From Isotricha intestinalis (Eukaryota > Ciliophora > Litostomatea > Vestibuliferida > Isotrichidae): a DNA stretch of 49,422 nt. The position numbers and the translations under genes are program-made. The stretch lies in the NCBI GenBank assembly GCA_023807065.1, contig JAJJLU010003579.1:1-49422 (forward strand), in the 5' to 3' direction. Below are positions 1 to 10,711 of the stretch, piece after piece; position 1 is the stretch's first letter; every line of letters begins with the position of its first letter. The notes below the pieces were generated by a model. The model made no database searches, was not told where the DNA came from, and worked only from the letters and a program-made list of their open reading frames with translations.

Positions 1-793
1 AAGTATTAAATAAAAAAATTACAATTATTTTTATTTCTATTAAATAATTCATTTCCTTATAAAATAACAAATTATTTTTATTTTTTTATTATTAACTCCC
101 TAATAATTAATTCATTATTTTTTAATATAACAACATATTGTAGAAAGTATTGTTATAATTAATTATATAAAATTTATCATCTCTTAGTTCTATAAATTAT
201 ATTAATAAAAAGATGATAAATCTATTTTTACTCTATAACCAAATAAAATTATTTTTTGAACAATTTTTTTATCCTATTTTAATCATTGAAAATAATTTTT
301 AATTTGAAATATTCAAAAAATAAAAAAACTTATAATTGATACATTCTATATAAATAAATAATTATAAAAATATTCAATTTATTCAATTAAAACTAATTAA
401 TTGACCTAATTAAATATTTTATTGATATATAATATATAAAATTATTTAAATTTGCAATCTTAAAATATATTTTCTATTGCTTAATTATTTTTTAACTTAA
501 GAATTATTATACTCCTAATAATATAACCAACAAAAACTAAGATAAATATATTTGTCCCCCAATAGAATAAGAAAAAAGAGAATATAGAATAAAATAAATA
601 ATATATTAAAATATAATTTTAATGGTTTTAATATAAAAGTCAATTAAAAATCCAAAAAATAAATGTAAATAAGATATATGACATTAAACATAAATAAATA
701 TTTGTTTAAAAAATGAATTAAATCTTATTTTAATTATTAGTTAACTTTCATATATATATCTAATAAAAACTAAATTAATTATAAAAAACCAAA
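1..793. other. Intergenic, no gene seen
   Basis: This leading stretch is extremely AT-rich and broken by stops in all frames. I see no RNA gene, no clear repeat and no exon-like open stretch. The final bases are the 5' flank of the plus-strand gene at 794. The left neighbour lies outside the window. Confidence 0.6.
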
Positions 794-3700
794 ATGTCAC
801 AAAATATCCCATATAAAAAAGAATTTGAACAAATAGTTCTGACAGGAAATGTTGATGATGCTTTAAAATCATTAGTTCCCAACAGTAAAGAACAATTATA
901 TGTGAAATTTATTGAAGAATTAAAATCATGTAAAAACAACTCTAAAATATCTGAAGAATTAAATACAATTATTAAAAATATTGATCAATTAACAAGAGAT
1001 AGAGAATTAGTCAGAGAATGTGAATTAAAGAAAAATTTAATTGAATTTGATTTTCCTTCAACAAATGAAAAAAGAAAAAAAGAAATTATTGATGATTTAG
1101 GTAAACAATATCATGGATTAAATTTCAATCATAGACCTCCTGATTTTGCAACAAAATTAAAAAAAAAAGAAGAAAATATTAATAAAGAACCTTCAATTTT
1201 AACTGATAAATTACTTCAAGAAACCATAGATAAATTGTATCAAAGAAACAGAAATAATTATACTTATGAATTTAATAATACAGAAGAAATTAAAAGAAAT
1301 GAAGTTTTTGCTAAAATTTTAAAAAGTGGTGATCAAGCAAAAATTAAAACAATTTTAGATTTAAGATTTAATCCTTTTTTTCTTTTAAAAAATGATGAAT
1401 TTTTATTACTCATTGATTATTTAAATAAAACTAATATTGATTATAGTAATAAATTTGATCTTTCTAACTTCACTATTGAACAAATTGAAATGATGCTTGA
1501 AAAAATAAAAAATGAAAAAGCTATTGATTTAAATGAAACTATGGAAAATTATATAAAAAAAGTTTATCTTGAAAAATTAAATATGTTAAAAGAAGAGAAT
1601 AATTTAGAAGAAGAAAGAAAAATACTTTTAGAAATTTATTCAAAAGTTAAGAAAAGTCCTGCTTTAAAAAATTATACTTCATCAATTATTTATCATCTTT
1701 TAAAAAATGGAGAAGAAACAAATAATTATGAGCTTGAAATGTTTTTAAATTATTTACAAAATCCTTTTTCTTTTACTATGAATTATAATGATATCTTTAA
1801 AAATGAAAACACATTTTCAAATAATAAAGTATATAATTCATATAATGCGAATGATTATGTTTATGCAAAAGATGAAATTATAAAAAAATATTTAGAATAT
1901 TTCTTCATGAATAAAAAAGCAGATATTAATACATTTAATAAATATATTAAAGAAGATTATTTAGAAAAAAGATTATATCGAGCTCAAATATTAACAGGAG
2001 AAATCACTAAATATAATGATAAATTAATGTATAAAGATGAATATGAAGAATTATGTAAAAGCGTAGAAATAACATTATGTGCTCATAATAAAACTTGTTT
2101 TAAAATAGATGAACCAGTGATATTAGATTTTGATTTAAAAAATGTCCCAAATTTAACATTATCAATATTTACAATAAATACAGAAAATTATTATTTAGAT
2201 AAAAAACAACCAATAACATCATTAATTAATGTAGAAGGAATATTAACTACATCAGAAATGATATTTAATTATAAAATAAAACCTCAAATACGTCATAGAG
2301 AAACAATAAAAATAGATAAAATACCAAATAATAAAAGAGGAGTTTATTTAATTGAAATTGTAGGAAATGGAATATCAAGTAGAGCAATAATAAAGAAAGG
2401 AACATTAAATTTAATAACTCGTTCAACTTCAAAAGGTAAATTATGTTATATTATAAATGAAAAAAATGAAATAATGAAAAGTCCTAATACATATATTTGG
2501 TATAATGGTAATAAATATAAATGTGAAACAAATTCTGGTATGATTGTTATTCCTTATAGTTCTTTTAAAACTGAAGAAAATAAATGTATAATATTTACAG
2601 ATGATTATTCTGATATTGCAAATATTCAAAGTGATGGAGAATATTATACTTTAAAAGGTAATTTTAATTTAAATTCTTCTTCTGTTTTAACTGGAAATAT
2701 GGCAAAAGTTACTTTTAAGCCTGTAATTCTTGTCAATGATAGACAAACTTCTCTTTCAATTTTAAAGAATAATACTATCCAAGTTAATTTAATGAAGGAG
2801 GAAGATGGAAATATGGTTCCAATTTCAAATACTATTAATGATATTAAATTTAATGAAAATGATGAATATGAATTTGAAGTTAAAATTCCTCCTTTATTTA
2901 AATCTATTTCATACAAATTTGAATGTGATGTTATGAATTTATCAACTCATAAATTACAACATTTAATTTATACACAAAATGAAAATGTTGATGGATTAAA
3001 AAATTCAAAAACTAAAGATTGCTTCTTAAGAAAAGTTAATAAAGGAAATGAAATAAATTATATTCTTGAATTTATTGGAAAAAATGGAGAAGTTGTTTCT
3101 GATTATGTTTTAAATGTTTTCATTAAATTTAAATATTTAAAAGAAATGATTAATATAAATTTAAGAACAGACGACAAAGGACAAATTAATTTAGGGCCTT
3201 TAAAAAATGTTTCTTTTATTAATGTTAATGACCAAATGTTTAATATATCTGGAAATTCAAGATATTCATATCCAGATTCAATAGATGTTATTAAAGGAGA
3301 AAGTATTTTATTACCATATTATAAAGAAGATGAAAAAGATGAAATATTATTAATTAAATTTATTGGAGAATCTTTTACCTTATATTCAAATATAATTGAA
3401 GTGCTTGATATTAAAAAATATATTACATTTAAAAATTTAGAGATTTCAAATGATAAAAGTAATTATTTTGAAATTACAATTCATGATTTAACAGAAGGAA
3501 AATATGGTTTAATTTTAAATCAAGAAATAATAACAATTGAAATTCATGATGGAAATTATTGGGAAAATATGTCAAATTTCATTATGGAAAAAAATCAATT
3601 ATGTGAAAATTCTGAAGTTAGATTACCAATATATATGAATAATTTAGTAATCGATAAAACAAATAGTGAAATACAATTTTCTTTAAAAAATCAATTAGGT

Positions 3701-6700
3701 AATCCAAACATTCATGCAAATATATTTATGTATGAATATTTACCAAATGATTTTAATCAATATTTTGATAATTATTCAAGTTTACTTATTGAAAAAATAG
3801 AAATGAAAACAGTTCAACCATTTGCAAAATGGAAAAATATATATTTATCAAATAGAGTATTAAATGAAGAAATTCAATATGTTTTACAAAGAAAAAATTA
3901 TGAGGATTTAATGGGAAATTCCTTAGAAATGCCTTCTCTACTTTTAAAAAGACAATATACAAAAAGTAGTGCAATTGAAGCAGAAAAATTAGAAAAAGGA
4001 AATGTATATAAAAAAACAAATGCTGAAATGGCAAAAGAATCAAAAAAGAAATATGGAGCAAAATCTAGTATGAAAAGTATAGACAAAAAACCTAGGATAT
4101 CAGATTTTCAAAATTTTGTTAAAAATCTTCCTATAATAATGACTAATATTAAATCATCTAATAATGAATTTGTTATTAAATTTCCTGATAAAAATACTCT
4201 TAATAAATATTCATTTATTCAAATTGTTTTAATTGACGATAAATCAATTAATTCAAATTTAATTACTTTACAAGATGAAAAATATAATGTAGAAAAAAGA
4301 CCTATTTGTAATGATAAAATATTAGATAATTCTAAAAATTATTCTGAAATAAAAAAAACTGAAATTTATTTAAAAGGAAAAGAATTTTCTATTAGTGAAA
4401 CTTCTAATGATAGAATTATTGATTCTATTGAAAAATTAATAAGTTATCTTCTTATTCAAAATTCTAGTTTAACATCTGATTGGAAAAAATTATCTTTCTT
4501 ATTAAATTTAGATGAAGGCCGTTTTAATGAGAAAAAATTTCTAGAAAATTTATCTGAAAATATATCACATGAAGTAAATATATTTTTATATTTTAAATAC
4601 CCAAAAATTTTCGAAAAATATGTAAAAGACATTTTAAAATACAAATTTGAAAAAACATTCATTGATTATTTCCTTTTAGAAGATATTGAAACATTAGAAA
4701 TGTATTTAAACGCTGAAAAAATAGCAAAATTAAATTTATTTGAATTATGTCTACTAATAATAACATTCATAAAAACAAAGCCAGAAGAATGTAAAAATAT
4801 AAGAAATATAATAGAAAGTAGAGTAAATAAAGAAAACGTAGATCAAATTCTTCTTCGTAACTTTGATATAATGATGAATGTTAAATCAGATGATAAAATA
4901 GAAAAAGAAAAAGTATTGACAAGAGCTCTAATGAAAGAGAGTCCAAAAGAAGAAATGGTTGATTATGATGAAGAAATGGATGTTGATATGGAGGGAGAAA
5001 TGGAACAAGATATGAATGAAGAAATGAATTATGAAGAGGAAGAATCATATGAAAGAGCTAATTTCAGAGGAAATAGTAGAGGTTTCAGAGGAATTGGTGG
5101 AGGTTTCAGAGGAAACAAAAGAGGCAAATTCAATGATATTAGAGAAAATGGAATGTTTGATTCACAGAATTATAACAACAATCAAATGATGGCACTTGAA
5201 AGTAATTATATGGCTCCAATGATGACTTCTCTAAGGTCAGTACCTATGGCTCCAATGATGGCTTCTAATTATTTGAATATGTGTCAATCTGATTTAATAT
5301 CAATCGAAAAAAGTAATGATTTTTCTAAAGCAGTAAATATAAATAGAATAGATGCTGGAGCTGAATTTGAGAAACCAGGTGAAGCCAAAGAATACAAAGA
5401 AAGACATTATTTATTTAGACAACATAAAGATATGTTATATTCTCCTATTTGGCTTGATTTTGCTGATTTTATTTTAAAAGAAAAGAAATATAATGATTTC
5501 TTATCTAAATATATTTTATATAATGTAGATAATATTTGTGAGTTAATTTGGATTCTTTCAATTTTTGATTTACCTATCGAGAGTGTTAAACATGAATATA
5601 AAAGAAATGAAAATAATGATAGAATGATAATAATAACGCCAAATAGTAATTTATTGCTATTTACTAAAGAAATATGTGAAGCAAAAGTAGAATTAAATTC
5701 CAAATTATTAATAAGTCAAAATTTAATAAATGTATCTCATCCAAATTCTTATGGTACAGATGATGAAAATAATATAATGATAGGAGATACATATACTCAT
5801 GAAGTAATAGTGACAAATATATCAAATAAAAAAATAGATTTTGACATATTTATACAAATTCCAGAAGGTTCAGTTCCTTTGAACCAAACATATTATACTC
5901 AAAATCATCATATTTCTTTAAATAGTTTTATAACATCATCATATTCAACAACGTTTTATTTCCCAAATTCAGGAAAATATAAGCAATATCATCCAATAGC
6001 AACTAAAGAAGGGATTGTTATAAGCATAGGAAATCCATTAACATATACAGTGAATACAGAAAGAGTATTAAATGTGAATAACAATAATAATGAAGAAAAT
6101 AATAAATATGCAAAAGATACACATATTCCAGGTAAATTATCTAATATTTTAGCAACAGGAGATAAAAATAGTATATATAATTATTTTGAAAATGATGCTT
6201 GTTTACCTCAAGATGTTTCTCTAGTTTTTTGGTTAGCAAAAGATAAAGAATTTTTCAAAAAATTAATAGGAATATTACGTAATAGAGGAATATTCAATTC
6301 TGTATTTTGGGGTTATGGATTTATGCATTATGATATAGAAGCAATTAAAGAATATTTAAATGAAAAAACATTTATTAAAGAACAATTAGGAGAAGGTTTT
6401 TCTTCTTCTTTAATTAACATTTCTGATGTGGATGAACCTTATCTTTCTCCTCATTTAGATTATGCTCCTTTATTTAATGCAAGAGTTCATCCTTTAGGTA
6501 AAAGAGAAAGTTACATTGACAATGACCAATTTAAAGAAACTTATCAAAAGTTTATAATTAAATTAATGGGAATGGAAAAAATAAATGCTAGGAATTTATT
6601 AAGATTAACATATTATTTAATTTTACAAGAAAGAATTGATGAAGCTTTTAAAGTATTTAAAAAAATAGAACCTAAAGATGTAATTGGAAGTGAACATAAA

Positions 6701-7669
6701 AGTGAGAAAATTCAATATGATTATATTAATGCTTATATTGATTTTTGTTTGGGATATCCTAAATTTGAAATTGCTACTAAAGTATGTTTAAAATATAAGA
6801 ATTTCCCTTTATTAAATTGGAGAGAAAAATTTGAAGAAATTGAAAATGAATTATTTGAATTTAACGGAAAAGAAATTGTAACAATGTCAAGTATTGAAAA
6901 AGGAATGGAAGGTATTGATTTAGATAAAAAACAAACTAGAAAAGATATGGAAAAAGAATTAAAAGAAAAAGAACCAAGATTATCATTTTCAATTAAAGAG
7001 AAACAATTAGAAATTATTCATTCGAATATTTCAAGTATTTCTATTAAATTTTATCCTATTGATTTAGAAACTTTATTTAGCCGATCACCAGAAATTTCTT
7101 CTATAATTAATGGTAATAATAATAAATCAAGTGATGATTTTTGTTTTGTTGTACCAAATTTTTCAACTGTTTTAAAAATAGACGAAAGTAAAATAAATAA
7201 ATTTGAAAATATTACAATATATGAAATTCCAAAAGAATTTAATACTAAAAATATATTTATTGAAATAAGTTCTGAATCATTTAAAGTTTTTGATATGTAT
7301 TTCAGTGCAAATTTAAAAGTAATTATTACTGAAAGTATAGGAGAATTAAAAGTTGTGGATGATAAATTAAAACCAGTTATTAAAGCTTATGTTAAAGTTT
7401 ATTGTAAATCTCAAAATGGAGAAACAGAATTTTATAAAGATGGTTATACTGATTTAAGAGGAAAATTTGATTATATTTCTTTGAATACTGATCAATTAAA
7501 AACTTCAGAAAAATTCTATATTTTTGTTAGTGAAGATAATTTAGGTTCAATCATTAAAGAATGTAAACCACCTTCAAATGTTAAAAGAAGTGGAGATTCT
7601 CAATTGGATGATATTTATAAATATAAACAAAATATGAGAAATGAATGGAGAACTCTAAATAAAATATAG
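794..7669 (+). CDS. Giant alpha-2-macroglobulin-like (MG2-type) protein, no signal peptide
   Basis: A single 2291-residue open frame starting MSQNIPYKKEF and ending at TAG, the only TAG stop in the window. Residues about 430-620 look like macroglobulin MG/MG2 beta domains, with short beta strands around YLIEIVGNGISSRAI and a following CYIINEKNE strand. A low-complexity insert at about 1390-1500 runs acidic (DEEMDVDMEGEMEQD), then RGG-like (FRGNSRGFRG), then Met-rich with two MAPMM copies. Two blocks look strongly constrained: NARVHPLGKR near residue 1890, followed by a helical segment, and a C-terminal transthyretin-like sandwich with FYKDGYTDLRGKFDY. Similar blocks occur, from memory, in large uncharacterised bacterial and protist A2M-family proteins. 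No thioester CGEQ motif and no N-terminal signal peptide are visible, so a cytosolic role is inferred. Function is unknown. Confidence 0.75.
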   Translation: MSQNIPYKKEFEQIVLTGNVDDALKSLVPNSKEQLYVKFIEELKSCKNNSKISEELNTIIKNIDQLTRDRELVRECELKKNLIEFDFPSTNEKRKKEIIDDLGKQYHGLNFNHRPPDFATKLKKKEENINKEPSILTDKLLQETIDKLYQRNRNNYTYEFNNTEEIKRNEVFAKILKSGDQAKIKTILDLRFNPFFLLKNDEFLLLIDYLNKTNIDYSNKFDLSNFTIEQIEMMLEKIKNEKAIDLNETMENYIKKVYLEKLNMLKEENNLEEERKILLEIYSKVKKSPALKNYTSSIIYHLLKNGEETNNYELEMFLNYLQNPFSFTMNYNDIFKNENTFSNNKVYNSYNANDYVYAKDEIIKKYLEYFFMNKKADINTFNKYIKEDYLEKRLYRAQILTGEITKYNDKLMYKDEYEELCKSVEITLCAHNKTCFKIDEPVILDFDLKNVPNLTLSIFTINTENYYLDKKQPITSLINVEGILTTSEMIFNYKIKPQIRHRETIKIDKIPNNKRGVYLIEIVGNGISSRAIIKKGTLNLITRSTSKGKLCYIINEKNEIMKSPNTYIWYNGNKYKCETNSGMIVIPYSSFKTEENKCIIFTDDYSDIANIQSDGEYYTLKGNFNLNSSSVLTGNMAKVTFKPVILVNDRQTSLSILKNNTIQVNLMKEEDGNMVPISNTINDIKFNENDEYEFEVKIPPLFKSISYKFECDVMNLSTHKLQHLIYTQNENVDGLKNSKTKDCFLRKVNKGNEINYILEFIGKNGEVVSDYVLNVFIKFKYLKEMININLRTDDKGQINLGPLKNVSFINVNDQMFNISGNSRYSYPDSIDVIKGESILLPYYKEDEKDEILLIKFIGESFTLYSNIIEVLDIKKYITFKNLEISNDKSNYFEITIHDLTEGKYGLILNQEIITIEIHDGNYWENMSNFIMEKNQLCENSEVRLPIYMNNLVIDKTNSEIQFSLKNQLGNPNIHANIFMYEYLPNDFNQYFDNYSSLLIEKIEMKTVQPFAKWKNIYLSNRVLNEEIQYVLQRKNYEDLMGNSLEMPSLLLKRQYTKSSAIEAEKLEKGNVYKKTNAEMAKESKKKYGAKSSMKSIDKKPRISDFQNFVKNLPIIMTNIKSSNNEFVIKFPDKNTLNKYSFIQIVLIDDKSINSNLITLQDEKYNVEKRPICNDKILDNSKNYSEIKKTEIYLKGKEFSISETSNDRIIDSIEKLISYLLIQNSSLTSDWKKLSFLLNLDEGRFNEKKFLENLSENISHEVNIFLYFKYPKIFEKYVKDILKYKFEKTFIDYFLLEDIETLEMYLNAEKIAKLNLFELCLLIITFIKTKPEECKNIRNIIESRVNKENVDQILLRNFDIMMNVKSDDKIEKEKVLTRALMKESPKEEMVDYDEEMDVDMEGEMEQDMNEEMNYEEEESYERANFRGNSRGFRGIGGGFRGNKRGKFNDIRENGMFDSQNYNNNQMMALESNYMAPMMTSLRSVPMAPMMASNYLNMCQSDLISIEKSNDFSKAVNINRIDAGAEFEKPGEAKEYKERHYLFRQHKDMLYSPIWLDFADFILKEKKYNDFLSKYILYNVDNICELIWILSIFDLPIESVKHEYKRNENNDRMIIITPNSNLLLFTKEICEAKVELNSKLLISQNLINVSHPNSYGTDDENNIMIGDTYTHEVIVTNISNKKIDFDIFIQIPEGSVPLNQTYYTQNHHISLNSFITSSYSTTFYFPNSGKYKQYHPIATKEGIVISIGNPLTYTVNTERVLNVNNNNNEENNKYAKDTHIPGKLSNILATGDKNSIYNYFENDACLPQDVSLVFWLAKDKEFFKKLIGILRNRGIFNSVFWGYGFMHYDIEAIKEYLNEKTFIKEQLGEGFSSSLINISDVDEPYLSPHLDYAPLFNARVHPLGKRESYIDNDQFKETYQKFIIKLMGMEKINARNLLRLTYYLILQERIDEAFKVFKKIEPKDVIGSEHKSEKIQYDYINAYIDFCLGYPKFEIATKVCLKYKNFPLLNWREKFEEIENELFEFNGKEIVTMSSIEKGMEGIDLDKKQTRKDMEKELKEKEPRLSFSIKEKQLEIIHSNISSISIKFYPIDLETLFSRSPEISSIINGNNNKSSDDFCFVVPNFSTVLKIDESKINKFENITIYEIPKEFNTKNIFIEISSESFKVFDMYFSANLKVIITESIGELKVVDDKLKPVIKAYVKVYCKSQNGETEFYKDGYTDLRGKFDYISLNTDQLKTSEKFYIFVSEDNLGSIIKECKPPSNVKRSGDSQLDDIYKYKQNMRNEWRTLNKI

Positions 7670-8116
7670 AAGATTTTGAAAATATAATAATTATTTATTA
7701 AAATTATTTATTAATTTAATTTTTTTTATTTTTTAATTTAAAAAAATATTTACAATATAATCAATAATAATAAATTATTATTAATTTATATCTTTTTTTA
7801 AATTCTCATAAAGTATTAAATTTATTTTTATCTCTATCAAATAGAAAAAAAATAAAAAAATAAGGGAGAATAATAAAAAGATAAAATAATTATTCTATAT
7901 TGTGAAACTATTGTGATTAGAAAAAATGATATTTTTATTTAAATATTTCAAAATAAAAGATTATTTAAAAACACAAAAATTATTTGAAATAAATTATATT
8001 GAAATGAATTTTCAATAATTTTTATCAATTTTTTACTTTAATAAAAATTATTCTTAAAAAATAAAATTAATAATTTCAAATTCCATTCTATTTCAAATAT
8101 TTAATATTTTAAAAAA
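7670..8116. other. Intergenic, no gene seen
   Basis: AT-rich spacer between two plus-strand genes. Frames are short and homopolymer-rich. No RNA gene, repeat or exon-like stretch is seen. It must hold the 3' end signals of the upstream gene and the promoter of the TBC gene, but none can be pointed to. Confidence 0.6.
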
Positions 8117-9382
8117 ATGGATATGCGTACTCAAATATTTGATGATATTTTAAAAGAAGATAACTATTTTATAATATCAATTGTAAGTAAAGCACAAAAT
8201 CATTGTTGTTTAGAAACTTTACCAAGAATAAATAATATATTAAAATATATATTAAATGAGGATAAAAAAAATTTACAAAAAGAGTGTTATTTAGGTTTAC
8301 CTGATGAATTACCATGTTTAAGAGCTTTAATATGGAAAATAAATTTTAAATATTTACCATTAAATATAAAACAATGGGAAAAAAGTTTATATTTAAAGAG
8401 ACATGAATATATAGAAATTAAAAAGGCATTTTTATTAAAAATATCAGAAGAAATAAAAATATTTGAAGAAATAGAAGAAAGAGAAAAAAATGGAAATTTA
8501 AATGAAAAAGATGATTTATTGATATTATCAAAAAATACAGATAGATATTTATTAGAAACAATAAATAAAGATATAAATAGAACAAGAATAGGATTTCAAT
8601 TTTTTTTACAACCTGTTAGGAAAACAAATATAACAGAAAATGATTTAACAGAAATGATAAAACGTAAAAAAAATTGTGCATATAATAATTTTAAAGAAGT
8701 ATATTTAAAAGGAAGAGAAAAAGAAAATTTAATAATAAATGAAAATCATTCAGATGTTATAGAAAGAATATTATATATTTATTCAAAATTAAATAAAGAT
8801 GTAGGTTATGTTCAAGGAATGAATGAAATTGTTGCTCCAATTTATTATTGTTATTCATGTGATAATATGGGTTTTATTAATAAATTAAATAAAGAAGAAT
8901 GCATTGAAGCTGATACTTTTTGGTCTTTTTCAATATTAATGGATGATATAAAAAATTTATTTTTAAGTAAAAAAGATAAAGAAAAGGATGGTATGTTTGG
9001 AGTTATTGATAATTTTAATAAAATAATTAAAATTTGTGACTCTGATTTGTATAAATTATTTCTTAAAAATAATATTAATTTAATTCAAGTTTGTTTTAAA
9101 TGGTTTAATTTATTTTTTTCACAAGAATTTAAAATGCCTGATATATTAAGATTATGGGATAGTTTTTTTTGTGAAAATAATAGATTATTTTTTGTATATT
9201 GTTTTGGAGTTGGTGTTTTGAAATATAAAAAAAAAAAATTAATGAGTAAAAATGATATGTATGAAATTATTCAAGAACTTGGAAAAATAGAAACCAATGA
9301 CGTTGAAGAAATTATTGATATTGCTATTAATATTAAGAAAAAATACCAAAACAAAATTTTAGATTTAATTAAAAAAAAGTAA
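8117..9382 (+). CDS. TBC-domain Rab GTPase-activating protein, TBC1D13-like
   Basis: A 421-residue protein whose C-terminal two thirds form a TBC (Tre2-Bub2-Cdc16) domain, which accelerates GTP hydrolysis by Rab GTPases in membrane traffic. The dual-finger catalytic motifs are intact: an IxxDxxRT motif with Asp152 and the arginine finger Arg155 (INKDINRTR), and a YVQG motif with the glutamine finger Gln233 (GYVQGMNEIVAPIYYC). Further family blocks are EADTFWSFSILM, CFKWFNLFFSQEFKMPDILRLWDSFF and the preceding LFLKNNINLIQ. The wording around YVQGMNEI and the SQEF..PD..RLWDS block matches TBC1D13 best. The Rab partner cannot be read from sequence. The first of two closely spaced ATGs (MDM) is used as the start. 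Confidence 0.92.
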   Translation: MDMRTQIFDDILKEDNYFIISIVSKAQNHCCLETLPRINNILKYILNEDKKNLQKECYLGLPDELPCLRALIWKINFKYLPLNIKQWEKSLYLKRHEYIEIKKAFLLKISEEIKIFEEIEEREKNGNLNEKDDLLILSKNTDRYLLETINKDINRTRIGFQFFLQPVRKTNITENDLTEMIKRKKNCAYNNFKEVYLKGREKENLIINENHSDVIERILYIYSKLNKDVGYVQGMNEIVAPIYYCYSCDNMGFINKLNKEECIEADTFWSFSILMDDIKNLFLSKKDKEKDGMFGVIDNFNKIIKICDSDLYKLFLKNNINLIQVCFKWFNLFFSQEFKMPDILRLWDSFFCENNRLFFVYCFGVGVLKYKKKKLMSKNDMYEIIQELGKIETNDVEEIIDIAINIKKKYQNKILDLIKKK

Positions 9383-10154
9383 GAACAATTGAGGATTATA
9401 TTTATAAATATAAATACCAAATTTAATCATAATCTAACTCAATAATCTTTATTATATATTTCATATATATTGGTCAATTTAATATATATATTTTAAATTT
9501 TTAAATTTTTCTTTTATTTTTAATTTACTTTTTTTTTCCAAATAGAGCTTCTATTAAATAATATTTATACAGGATTTAAATCTGATATATAATTGAAATT
9601 GAATTACTATCCATTTATAACTTGATGAAAATTTAACAAATAAATAATTATTTTTATTTCATTTTTTTTGAATTAATATTTTTATCACTTGAATTCATTA
9701 TGGTTAATTTATTAGATTTTGTTAAATTTTTCAATTGATTAAATTTCTTTAAGTCATCTCCTACTTTATCTTTTAATATTTTTCTATATGATAAAAATTT
9801 ATTTTTCTTTTCTGATTATAATAAAAACCTTTTAAAAAAATGTAAAAAAAAAATTGTAGCTTTATTTTTGTTTATAATTTTCCATTTTAATAATAATAAT
9901 ATAAATTGAAAAATAAATAAAACAAAATTTATTAAATTTAAAATATATCTTGTTAATAATATTATTTATAAATAATCAATAAATATAAAATGAAAATTTG
10001 CTTTTTCTTCAATATTATATATAATATCAAAATATTTAAGTTATTAATTAATCTATATATTAATAAGATTGAAATGTTCATAAAATGTTTGACTTTCTTA
10101 ATTAATTATGATACATTTTTTTGAAATATACAAAAAATAAATGCCATTTTATTC
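9383..10154. other. Intergenic with one weak minus-strand open stretch
   Basis: Mostly AT-rich spacer downstream of two converging genes. The minus strand has an open stretch of about 68 codons from about 9813 down to a TAG at 9607-9609. It reads like a Lys/Asn-rich protein and is preceded by an acceptor-like TCAG. No start codon or partner exon within 28-34 nt was found, so it is not called a gene. Confidence 0.4.
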
Positions 10155-10475
10155 TTAACAAACCATTCTCACAGAACATAATTTAGTATTATAATGCATA
10201 TAAACTTTTTTCTTTAAAAATCTGATATATTTTTCCCAATCATCAGTCAATAAATTAGTAAAAATAAAATTTTTTTTTTGAAAATTTAATTTATCATCAA
10301 CGGTTATATCAGAATAAGAAGTTTTTGTAGAATCAAAAGAACACATTTTTAAAATTTTTTTTTTTGATATTTTTTCTTTAATTATTTTCTTTTCATTTTC
10401 AGTTTCAAAATATAAATCTATTGGAACAATAAAAATTTTTTGAGAAAAAGAAGAAACAAATAAAAGATGATTCAT
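10155..10475 (-). CDS. Small hypothetical protein
   Basis: A 106-residue open frame with ATG start and TAA stop, beginning MNHLLFVSSFSQKIFIVP. No domain is recognised. The N-terminus is hydrophobic, then a Lys-rich stretch (EKISKKKILK), then a mixed C-terminal part with SYSDITVDDKLNF and DDWEKYIRFLKKKVYMHYN. It has five Cys, four of them before or within the last third, but no spacing typical of a zinc finger. It lies between the convergent TBC gene and the same-strand ankyrin gene. Residue use is more varied than in random AT-rich frames, which is the main reason to call it. A missed neighbouring exon is possible. Confidence 0.5.
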   Translation of the reverse strand: MNHLLFVSSFSQKIFIVPIDLYFETENEKKIIKEKISKKKILKMCSFDSTKTSYSDITVDDKLNFQKKNFIFTNLLTDDWEKYIRFLKKKVYMHYNTKLCSVRMVC

Positions 10476-10605
10476 TATTTATATTTAATTGAATAAAATC
10501 ATATTAAATAGGAAATTAATTATTTTTTCATTAATAATAAATTATAAATAATATCTTTTTAAATTGATGAATGTAAATTATTTAAAAAAGCCAAAATGTT
10601 GAAAA

Positions 10606-10668
10606 AGGGGTTAGTATTAGATAAAATTTAAAAAATCAACTAACCTTATAAAAATTTTTTAAACCCCT
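10606..10668. other. Overlapping inverted repeats (two mutually exclusive 7-bp stems)
   Basis: AGGGGTT at 10606-10612 can pair with AACCCCT at 10662-10668. The overlapping GGTTAGT at 10609-10615 can instead pair with ACTAACC at 10639-10645. The two stems share bases, so only one can form. The block is much richer in G and C than the surrounding spacer. It lies just downstream of the ankyrin gene stop at 10712, on that gene's 3' side. Function unknown. Confidence 0.35.
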
Positions 10669-10711
10669 AAATTAAAAAATAAAAATTATAATACTAAATT
10701 TTAATATATTT

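Noticed and set aside
3786..4086. Phe/Leu-rich minus-strand open frames opposite the macroglobulin-like gene, and similar frames opposite other genes
   Set aside because: They are antisense shadows of Lys/Asn-rich coding sequence. Poly-Phe/Leu/Ile composition with no domain is the expected result of reading AAA/AAT codons backwards.
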